A DNA stretch of 10,774 nucleotides, taken from Lachnospira sp. UBA2821 (lineage in GTDB: Bacteria > Bacillota > Clostridia > Lachnospirales > Lachnospiraceae). Both the position numbers and the translations under genes were made by a program. The notes below the pieces were generated by a model. That model ran no database searches. It worked only from the letters and a program-made list of their open reading frames with translations, and had not been told where the DNA came from. The number at the start of each line of letters is the position of its first letter. The first letter of the stretch is position 1. The stretch spans positions 648-11,421 of the forward strand of contig DEGR01000008.1 of NCBI GenBank assembly GCA_002351535.1, given 5' to 3'. Positions 5,559 to 10,774 of the stretch are shown here, piece by piece.

Positions 5559-7064
5559 TTAATCCAGTAAATTAAACACACTGACTAAGTCTTTTAGTTT
5601 CTGTGCCTGATTAGAAAGCTCTTCACTGCTTGCTGAACTTTCTTCTGCCATAGCAGTATTCTCTTCCACTACAGCCGCAATCTGGTTCGTTGCCTCAGAT
5701 ATCTGATTCAGCGCCTCTGCCTGATTCTCAGAAGCTTCAGAGATTTCACCCATATTTTTAACCAGTTCATTTGTCTTTTCCACAGAATCTAACAGCTTGG
5801 CTGCAGTCTCGTCAACAATTCTTTTACCTTCTTCTACAGCTTTGATTGCCTGAGCGATTAAATCATAAGAACTCTTGGCCGCTTCCGCACTCTGTGCCGC
5901 AAGATTTCCAACCTGGGTAGCCACTACTGCAAATCCCTTACCCTCTTCACCGGCTCTTGCTGCCTCAATAGATGCATTTAATGCCAATAAATTCGTCTGT
6001 GCTGCTATATCATTGATTGTATTTATAATGCCACTAATCTGTGTAGAACTTTCATTAATAAGATCCATCGATTTAACAACATCCTGCATCTGCTCGTTAC
6101 TGCTGACAATATCTTCTCCCACAATTTTTGCCATATCATTTGCAACACCTGCATTTTCTGCATTTTTCTGTACCTGCTCAGACACATTTGCAATAGTACT
6201 CATTAATTCCTGTACAGAACTTGCCTGATCGGTTGCACCATCAGTAATATTCTGTGCACCATCAGATAACTGTGCTGCACTTGAAGCCACATAATCGGAA
6301 ACCTTATTTATCTCACTCAACGTCTTGGATAAGTCCTCCAGCACCTTCACCAATGCTACTTCCATTTCTCTGAAATCGCCTACATTATCAACTTCAGGAG
6401 CAATGTTGAAATTACCATTTGCCATCTCATTCAGTCCCCTTGAGAAATCATGGATAATAGCACGCAAAGTATGTGACATCTGTGCAAATGTTTCTGTCAA
6501 TTCACCGATTTCATCATGATATACAACATCTGTTGTTGCAGAAAAATCTCCAACTGCCAGTTTGTTAGCTACTTCTACCACACCATTGATTGGCTCAATG
6601 TATCTGCGAATCAGCCGTCTGCTGATTATGATAATAACTACAAGTGACACTACAGAAATCAGCAACATCATTACAACCAGAATAACCGTTCTTCTATTTA
6701 AGTCTGATTTAGACAGTGCGCTTGCTGCCCACCATACCTGACCTGCTGCCTCAACAGGTGAATAGAAACGCACCAGACTGGTTCCGTCATCCTTTTTGGT
6801 ACTTACATTGAAACTTTTACCAGTATCAATTCCTGCCTGAATTTTCGCATATTCCTTGCTGTCTATAAGTGTATCAAGGCGCACACCTACATAGTCCATC
6901 GATTCACTGTCATATACCATTGTAATATCACTTGCAAGAACATCTACATACATGCTTGGATATTTTGAATCTTTAGCACGAAGCTGACTAAACGTGTCAA
7001 GGTTAATATCAACCAAAATAATCACCCTGCGTTTTCCCATCATATACGATAGGGAAAGAAGCAC
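5559..7064 (-). CDS. methyl-accepting chemotaxis protein, signalling half (frameshifted)
   Basis: This frame encodes the last part of a dCache sensor, a transmembrane helix (about 128-150, VILVVMMLLISVVSLVVIII), a HAMP linker and a long coiled-coil signalling domain. The conserved hairpin tip is near residues 350-385, with NDIAAQTNLLALNA and EEGKGFAVVA, which binds CheA/CheW. No CheR-tethering pentapeptide is present at the C-terminus (SVFNLLD). The first codon of the open frame is a GTG without a ribosome binding site. The genuine gene starts at 7695 in another frame, and homology begins only near 7022. The MATE promoter lies just beyond the stop, with no terminator between. Removing one base would give a receptor of about 711 residues. 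Confidence 0.88.
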   Translation of the reverse strand: MLLSLSYMMGKRRVIILVDINLDTFSQLRAKDSKYPSMYVDVLASDITMVYDSESMDYVGVRLDTLIDSKEYAKIQAGIDTGKSFNVSTKKDDGTSLVRFYSPVEAAGQVWWAASALSKSDLNRRTVILVVMMLLISVVSLVVIIIISRRLIRRYIEPINGVVEVANKLAVGDFSATTDVVYHDEIGELTETFAQMSHTLRAIIHDFSRGLNEMANGNFNIAPEVDNVGDFREMEVALVKVLEDLSKTLSEINKVSDYVASSAAQLSDGAQNITDGATDQASSVQELMSTIANVSEQVQKNAENAGVANDMAKIVGEDIVSSNEQMQDVVKSMDLINESSTQISGIINTINDIAAQTNLLALNASIEAARAGEEGKGFAVVATQVGNLAAQSAEAAKSSYDLIAQAIKAVEEGKRIVDETAAKLLDSVEKTNELVKNMGEISEASENQAEALNQISEATNQIAAVVEENTAMAEESSASSEELSNQAQKLKDLVSVFNLLD

Positions 7065-7695
7065 TTATCATTTTCACTCCCTGATCTTCATAAGGGTCTG
7101 TAAAACTCTCCTTCTGCGATGTTGCGGCATCTTTATAATAATCCTCTGAACCATAGGAATCATATTCGCCGTAACTCTGTACTTTTCCATTGGCTGCATC
7201 CTCTTCATTTATGTAAACAGTATAATCCTTAATGCCCGGATCAAAAGCGTCAGGTTCGAAAAACACTCCAATACCTGCGAATTCGTCGCTGGATTCCACT
7301 TTAGTTCTGGCTACACTGATAATAAAATCTTCGATTTCCTTATTCATCTCCTGAAGCTTTACATCATAAACATCACTTTGCTCAGTCACACCACTGTAAC
7401 CTTCCTCGTCATATTTTTCGTATTGTTTCACCATATAATCCTGAAAAATTTTCGCTGTTGCAGCTGCATCATCCAAAACACTCTGCACTTTGATACCGTT
7501 TTGTAACGCAACTCCCTCAAATTCACTGTACACTGTTTTATTCAATGTAGCTGCTGCCAGAGAGGCACTGATAGCAATCATAACTGTAAGGCATATTACC
7601 AGCAAAACACCGGTTGCCACCGATATCTTATATGATATCTTTCTGTCGCGGAATGCCTGCAGCTTACTCTTCCCCTTTTGTTCGTTCTTTTTCAT
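7009..7695 (-). CDS. methyl-accepting chemotaxis protein, sensory half (frameshifted)
   Basis: This is the true 5' end of the chemoreceptor gene. ATG 7695 is preceded by AAAGGAAA at good spacing. The product has a basic cytoplasmic N-terminus, a transmembrane helix at about 22-50, and the extracellular membrane-distal part of a dCache ligand-binding domain, including EDYYKDA, DPYEDQGVKMIS and SFPIVYDGKTQG. In this frame it runs out of homology after GKTQG and stops four residues later (DYFG). The continuation GVILVDINLDTF is in the next frame, starting near 7022. One extra base in GGTGATTATT explains the shift. Either the gene is inactivated or the base is a sequencing error. The ligand cannot be predicted. 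Confidence 0.85.
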   Translation of the reverse strand: MKKNEQKGKSKLQAFRDRKISYKISVATGVLLVICLTVMIAISASLAAATLNKTVYSEFEGVALQNGIKVQSVLDDAAATAKIFQDYMVKQYEKYDEEGYSGVTEQSDVYDVKLQEMNKEIEDFIISVARTKVESSDEFAGIGVFFEPDAFDPGIKDYTVYINEEDAANGKVQSYGEYDSYGSEDYYKDAATSQKESFTDPYEDQGVKMISASFPIVYDGKTQGDYFG

Positions 7696-7758
7696 ATAGT
7701 TTTCCTTTCGTGCAAACGCAAAGTTACTTTGTTATATATAAACAAATATATAATATTT

Positions 7759-7786
7759 ATTATATCATTTTTTATATTTTTTACAA
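7759..7786 (-). promoter_or_regulatory. candidate promoter of the chemoreceptor gene
   Basis: TTGTAA (7786-7781) and a perfect TATAAT (7764-7759) are separated by 16 bases on the minus strand. The implied leader is about 57 bases. The whole segment is extremely AT-rich, so -10-like hexamers are common by chance here. I see no flagellar-type sigma-28 site. Confidence 0.4.
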
Positions 7787-7848
7787 TACATATCGGTTTA
7801 TGGTTATTTGTATTATGCACAATGTACTATTTTTATGTTTTATATATT

Positions 7849-8343
7849 TCAGTTTATCAATTTCTTAACAGAAATATTATTCGCTTTTGCCGAAAATTCA
7901 TCAGTTAAAAATCGAAGTACATTTACTGTTTGCGCCATCTTAACATCAATATCAAAATCTCTTCCTGTCTGATGCTTCATCAACACCTTCAATCCATGAA
8001 TTTTATCTTCTTCATCATTCAGGATTTCAACCTTTCCCCGTGCAATTACCGAAGCAAAAGTAGAACTATATTTACAGGGTACTTCCCCTCCTGATACAAT
8101 TTTAATATTATTATCTAACTCTATACATGCCGTACTATTATTTTTAATCAGATCAAGCTTATGTCCTTCTTTGGCACTATGCATATAGAACACTATTTCA
8201 GAATCATTAATCTCATATCCAAAGTGCAATGGAACAATATACGGATACCCCTCATCATACAATCCTAATCGGAGGATTTGTGAATTACTTATAATCCGTT
8301 CAATCTTATCAATATCATTTATTTGTCTGTCTTTTCTTCTCAT
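7849..8343 (-). CDS. NimA-like pyridoxamine 5'-phosphate-oxidase-fold flavin-binding protein
   Basis: This 164-residue protein belongs to the Pyridox_ox_2/NimA-related split-barrel family. Landmarks are MRRKDRQI at the start, ILRLGLYDEGYPYIVPLHFGYE (written here without its flanks, about 23-44), FYMHSAKEGHKLDLI (52-66), CIELD (about 73-77) and ARGKVEILNDEEDK. Members bind FMN or related flavins as dimers. Nim proteins reduce 5-nitroimidazole drugs, but most family members in anaerobes have no tested function, so resistance should not be assumed. The start ATG 8343 has AAAGGAAC seven bases upstream. It is the first intact gene after the pseudogene cluster, and the remnant of a DUF3303-like gene ends 13 bases before it. 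No terminator is visible downstream. Confidence 0.85.
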   Translation of the reverse strand: MRRKDRQINDIDKIERIISNSQILRLGLYDEGYPYIVPLHFGYEINDSEIVFYMHSAKEGHKLDLIKNNSTACIELDNNIKIVSGGEVPCKYSSTFASVIARGKVEILNDEEDKIHGLKVLMKHQTGRDFDIDVKMAQTVNVLRFLTDEFSAKANNISVKKLIN

Positions 8344-8356
8344 AATCTGTTCCTTT

Positions 8357-8487
8357 TTACTTTTTCATTTTCTCACTCATTTCATTACTGCTAATAACAG
8401 GAATAAATTCAAATTCGGTAACATCCGGCCTTTTTCATGTAATCTCTTATAAACAGCTTCCTTGTCTTTGTATTTTTCAATTACCAT
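8357..8487 (-). pseudogene. DUF3303-like gene with internal deletion
   Basis: From ATG 8487 one frame reads MVIEKYKDKEAVYKRLHEKG followed by RMLP, which matches the N-terminus of small DUF3303-type proteins (usually about 90 residues). From about 8418 a different frame reads EFEFIPVISSNEMSEKMKK and stops at 8357, which matches the usual end of the same family (FEVIPVxxSxE). About 40-50 central residues are missing and the two ends are out of frame. The N-terminal part is fused in frame to the Ogt-like remnant upstream. The family call rests on recognised sequence style and not on a search. Confidence 0.55.
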
Positions 8488-8490
8488 ATA

Positions 8491-8538
8491 TAACAATTTG
8501 TTTCCTAATGGTGACAAATAAGTACAAGTATATATCAT
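8491..8538 (-). pseudogene. N-terminal stub of an Ogt-like methylated-DNA--cysteine methyltransferase
   Basis: The 16 codons from ATG 8538 read MIYTCTYLSPLGNKLL, the characteristic opening of clostridial Ogt-type alkyltransferases (MIYT..Y.SPLG..LL). A ribosome binding site, AAAGGA, lies 11 bases upstream. The remaining roughly 150 residues, including the PCHR active site, are absent: sequence switches directly to the start of the DUF3303-like gene. With so few residues the family assignment is tentative. Confidence 0.42.
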
Positions 8539-8554
8539 AGTTATGTCATTCCTT

Positions 8555-8667
8555 TCAAAGAACATATTGTTTTAATCGTTTCAACACTTCTTCCAGCTTT
8601 TCTGTTGGAAGTCTTAGTGACATACGAATTTCCTACGATCTGCCATAGTAGTAAAATCATATTTCAT
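8555..8667 (-). pseudogene. MalY/PatB-type aminotransferase reduced to its two ends
   Basis: ATG 8667, with GAGGTG eight bases upstream, opens MKYDFTTMADRRK, the typical N-terminus of MalY/PatB cystathionine beta-lyase-type PLP enzymes. After 8629 the frame is lost. From 8623 another frame reads MSLRLPTEKLEEVLKRL and four to five more residues to TGA 8557-8555, matching the C-terminal helix of the same family (R-x-N/S-L...LEEALERL). Intact members have about 390 residues; here only about 37 codons survive. The stop overlaps the region just upstream of the Ogt-like start, as expected for tightly packed genes. Confidence 0.55.
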
Positions 8668-8693
8668 TGTGTTTACACCTCAAAAAATACATT

Positions 8694-8710
8694 AGGCTCC
8701 TGTGGAGCCT
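8694..8710. repeat. perfect 7-bp inverted repeat at the AraC remnant's start
   Basis: AGGCTCC (8694-8700), TGT, GGAGCCT (8704-8710) is a perfect hairpin in the short gap between the divergent MalY-like and AraC remnants. It has no U tract on either strand, so it is not a terminator. It could be an old operator for the regulator or a deletion scar. Confidence 0.5.
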
Positions 8711-8945
8711 GTGAGCGGTCTTTATCCGTATAAGAACGGATTTCGTGTTATGCACCGGCATGAAGATATCCAGTTTATTTATGTTTTGGACAATGAGATT
8801 GAAATTGTTACATTACAAGGAAGATGTTACCCCTGAATCTCTTTCCAGAAGTGCAAATGTAAGTAAATCGGAATGTCTTCGATGTTTTAAATCCACACTT
8901 CAGACAACACCTTATAGATATCTGACAGAATATCGTTTGTTACAA
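8702..8945 (+). pseudogene. AraC-family regulator with its middle and C-terminus deleted
   Basis: The first frame (from about 8702; GTG codons at 8702 and 8711) reads SGLYPYKNGFRVMHRHEDIQ then FIYVLDNEIEIVTL, the start of an AraC-type cupin sensor domain. It stops at a TGA shortly after 8820. From about 8811 the next frame reads HYKEDVTPESLSRSANVSKS then ECLRCFKSTLQTTPYRYLTEYRL, the first helix-turn-helix of an AraC DNA-binding domain. Between them about 100 or more residues are missing, and the second helix-turn-helix is gone, replaced by the acetyltransferase remnant on the other strand. No ATG start survives. It lies divergent to the MalY-like remnant. Confidence 0.72.
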
Positions 8946-9140
8946 CGCTGCCGGCTCCGATTACAACATTTTTCCTATATGAACTCCTGGAAAAATTGTG
9001 ACATTTCCACCAATCACTGTATCATTCCCAATATGAGTATGACATCCAAAATCAATATAAAATGGTCGATTTACTCTTACATTTTCTCCAATTTCAAAAA
9101 ATAACATTTGTAAGATTGCTTGCTGTTCATCTTGGTTTTC
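8935..9140 (-). pseudogene. hexapeptide-repeat O-acetyltransferase (maltose/galactoside type), decayed
   Basis: The minus strand reads DEQQAILQMLFFEIGENVRV, then NRPFYIDFGCHTHIG joined to NDTVIGGNVTIFPGVHIGK, then in the next frame VVIGAGSVVTN. These are pieces of a left-handed beta-helix acetyltransferase of the Maa/LacA type (about 185-200 residues). The N-terminal 50-60 residues are absent. An in-frame loss of about 60 residues removed the loop with the catalytic His. A one-base loss in an A tract (six expected, five present) breaks the frame before VVIGAG, and the C-terminus is missing where it meets the AraC remnant. Confidence 0.68.
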
Positions 9141-9179
9141 GCATTATGACGGCTTATGCAAGCATAGCCGTCGCAATGC
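9141..9179. repeat. long imperfect inverted repeat (hairpin) in the pseudogene cluster
   Basis: Nested arms GCATT/AATGC, GACGGC/GCCGTC and ATGC/GCAT pair around a two-base centre, with small internal loops, giving 15 paired positions over 39 bases. No U tract follows on either strand. It starts where homology to the acetyltransferase remnant ends, and a promoter-like site on the minus strand points into it. Confidence 0.7.
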
Positions 9180-9181
9180 TC

Positions 9182-9209
9182 ATTATATCACATGTAAGCT
9201 CATGCACAA
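9182..9209 (-). promoter_or_regulatory. extended -10 promoter-like site firing into the hairpin
   Basis: TGATATAAT (9190-9182) fits the TGnTATAAT extended -10 consensus. A weak -35, TTGTGC (9209-9204), lies 16 bases upstream. The predicted start near 9175 places the inverted repeat at the very 5' end of the RNA. It could be the old promoter of the acetyltransferase operon or drive a small RNA. Confidence 0.45.
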
Positions 9210-9277
9210 TAAAAAGAGCAACATTTCCGCCACTTACCAGTTATTATTTTTCCTCAACAACCTGAAAATGTAGAACT

Positions 9278-10570
9278 TCAAATGCAAAACACACTATATA
9301 ATGGCACTGCCTTTATCCCATTTACCATTCCAAAATTTCTTGCTGAAATCCGAATTGCATAGACAGGGGCATATTTTTCCATATAAACCATCATACTTTT
9401 AGCTTTCACATGATTTCCAGCTTTACATTCCACTGGTATTACATGACTATCTTTCTGTATCAGGAAATCTACTTCTGCAGTATTATCTGATTCCCAATAA
9501 TGAAGATCATAGCCATTCGTTTTCAGTGCAATTGCAACATAGTTCTCTGTCAGTATACCTCGAAAATGCTCTGTTTCCTTACCCTGTAGTGCTTCCAAAG
9601 TCATTCCCAGTCTGGCGGACATAATACCCATATCACTATAGTATAATTTGAATGCACTCACATCCTGATATGCTGCAACCGGATAAAATCCCCGACTACA
9701 TTTCATACACTTATTCACAATTCCGGCCCGAATCAACCAGTCGATTGCATCTCCATATTGAGATGACCGTGCACCTGATTTTATCAACTTATACTGAAAT
9801 TTTTTGGCATCCTTTGCAAGCTGTGCCGGAAGGGAATCATATGCTTCAAAAATGCGTACCGTATCTGACTGATTCGCATATTTAGTCATGTCAGCAATAT
9901 AAGAATTTAATAACATCTGCCGGATTTCTGTCTGCTCTATAGGACTGTCTTTTGCAAGATCAGCCTTCACCGCCGCGGGCATACCACCCACAATACAATA
10001 ATGATAAAATTCCTGCATGGCTTCTTCATGGAGTATTTCGTCCAACGGCTGGTTATTTTCATAGTGTTCCCGTATCGTATCTGCAAGCATCTGTTTTCCC
10101 TTTGCCCACAATACCTCTTCCAGATCCATTGGGTACATAGTCAGCATCTGAACTTTGCCTACCGGAAAAGAATATTTTTCCCGGTTCACTGCTACACCCA
10201 ACAGGCTTCCTGCAGCCATTACATGGTATTCCGGAGCCTCTTCTGAAAAATATTTTAACGAAGTTAATGCTCTTTCACACATTTGAATTTCATCAAAAAT
10301 AATAAGTGTATTTTCAGGTACAATCTTAGCCTGATAGTATTTTTCCAAAACGGATATCACATGATCTGCATGAATATCTGTTTCAAAATATTTTCCAATT
10401 CTTTCATCCGTTTCAAAGTTTACATAGATGGTATTCTTGTAATACAATGTCCCAAACTCACGCATCTCAAATGTTTTTCCGACCTGACGTGCACCGTAAA
10501 TCAGCAATGGCATTCTACCATTTAACATATTTTTCCACTCATATAACTTTGACGTTATTTTACGTTTCAT
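9278..10570 (-). CDS. AAA_14/DUF4143 family ATPase
   Basis: This 430-residue protein has an N-terminal AAA-type ATPase with Walker A GARQVGKT (26-33), Walker B LIIFDE (89-94) and a GS sensor motif (AAGSLLG, 119-125). A DUF4143 region follows at about 200-375. The C-terminus carries a PD-(D/E)xK-like signature: E360, EVD (366-368) and ECK (381-383). This is the standard architecture of the large AAA_14/DUF4143 family, common in gut bacteria and archaea and often in accessory regions. Its biochemical role is not established; a nucleic-acid-processing role is only suggested by the nuclease-like fold. The start ATG 10568-10570 has AAAGGAGA ten bases upstream; the nearer ATG is out of frame. It is complete and lies next to the pseudogene cluster. 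I see no terminator downstream. Confidence 0.9.
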   Translation of the reverse strand: MKRKITSKLYEWKNMLNGRMPLLIYGARQVGKTFEMREFGTLYYKNTIYVNFETDERIGKYFETDIHADHVISVLEKYYQAKIVPENTLIIFDEIQMCERALTSLKYFSEEAPEYHVMAAGSLLGVAVNREKYSFPVGKVQMLTMYPMDLEEVLWAKGKQMLADTIREHYENNQPLDEILHEEAMQEFYHYCIVGGMPAAVKADLAKDSPIEQTEIRQMLLNSYIADMTKYANQSDTVRIFEAYDSLPAQLAKDAKKFQYKLIKSGARSSQYGDAIDWLIRAGIVNKCMKCSRGFYPVAAYQDVSAFKLYYSDMGIMSARLGMTLEALQGKETEHFRGILTENYVAIALKTNGYDLHYWESDNTAEVDFLIQKDSHVIPVECKAGNHVKAKSMMVYMEKYAPVYAIRISARNFGMVNGIKAVPLYSVFCI

Positions 10571-10617
10571 GCGTATGCATTCTCCTTTCTTTAAAATATT
10601 TTGGTGTGTTTTAATGT

Positions 10618-10646
10618 ATTATATTACATTTTTATATATGAATCAA
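10618..10646 (-). promoter_or_regulatory. promoter of the AAA_14/DUF4143 gene
   Basis: TTGATT (10646-10641) and a perfect TATAAT (10623-10618) are separated by exactly 17 bases on the minus strand. The predicted leader is about 40 bases, ending in AAAGGAGA. This indicates the gene is transcribed by itself. Confidence 0.7.
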
Positions 10647-10774
10647 TGTTCTTTTTTGCAATAAATAGCAGATATCCCATATCATTAAATAAATATTTTC
10701 TTTCTGGTCGGGCTTCTTTTTCATGCAAAAATAATTATTGTATCATCCCTACAAATTGGAATTCTAATGTCCCT

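Noticed and set aside
7017..7040. Programmed ribosomal frameshift in the chemoreceptor
   Set aside because: GGGAAAA is present but in the wrong phase for a slippery heptamer. The needed shift is +1, and chemoreceptors are not known to use frameshifting.
9062..9265. 67-codon plus-strand open frame
   Set aside because: The opposite strand carries clear acetyltransferase pieces in part of it, and the plus-strand peptide resembles no family and has no ribosome binding site.
8357..9265. CRISPR array, IS element or prophage end in the gene-poor stretch
   Set aside because: There are no regularly spaced repeats, transposase motifs, matching terminal inverted repeats or phage genes. The sequence is explained by decayed genes of ordinary metabolic and regulatory families.
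10632..10724. 30-residue minus-strand open frame starting MKKKPDQKENIY upstream of the ATPase gene
   Set aside because: No ribosome binding site, no recognised homology, and its end overlaps the ATPase promoter (10618-10646). It looks like chance in AT-rich sequence.

Overview
The window is AT-rich and reads as a chromosomal segment of a Gram-positive anaerobe of the class Clostridia, most likely a Lachnospiraceae-type gut bacterium. Support comes from strong AGGAGG-type ribosome binding sites, consensus TTGACA/TATAAT promoters, U-tract terminators, a DFN-type serine/threonine kinase, a dCache chemoreceptor, a MepA-like MATE pump behind a leader that resembles the guanidine-IV (mepA-motif) riboswitch, and an AAA_14/DUF4143 ATPase. 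The lineage is inferred from protein style only.

Layout, left to right. (1) 2-136 (+) is the C-terminal tail of a coiled-coil protein cut by the window edge, with 21-bp heptad-encoding tandem repeats. (2) 233-2188 holds three minus-strand genes: a calcineurin-like phosphoesterase (259-1098), a VOC/glyoxalase-fold protein (1195-1596) and a small four-helix membrane protein (1817-2188), with terminators after the first and third. (3) 2309-3917 is a divergent pair: an XRE-like DNA-binding protein (-) and a membrane-anchored Ser/Thr kinase (+) sharing one short intergenic region. (4) 4001-5503 is a MATE exporter whose strong promoter is followed by a leader of about 165 nt containing an intrinsic terminator, which makes it a transcription-attenuation unit. 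(5) 5559-7695 is a methyl-accepting chemotaxis receptor split by a single-base frameshift inside its sensor domain. (6) 7849-8343 is an intact NimA-like flavin-binding protein.

(7) 8357-9240 contains no intact gene but is not empty. It is packed with short, recognisable ends of at least five genes: a DUF3303-like protein, an Ogt-like alkyltransferase, a MalY/PatB aminotransferase, an AraC regulator and a hexapeptide acetyltransferase. Most keep both ends but have lost the middle. A promoter-like site firing into a long imperfect hairpin (9141-9209) is embedded here. (8) 9278-10570 is an intact AAA_14/DUF4143 ATPase with its own good promoter. In 10647-10774 I see only AT-rich sequence with no supportable gene.

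The genes do not form one pathway. The two coherent regulatory units are the kinase/XRE pair and the riboswitch-controlled MATE pump. The most unusual part is the compressed pseudogene cluster. The least described candidate for a functional system is the kinase with its divergent DNA-binding partner.
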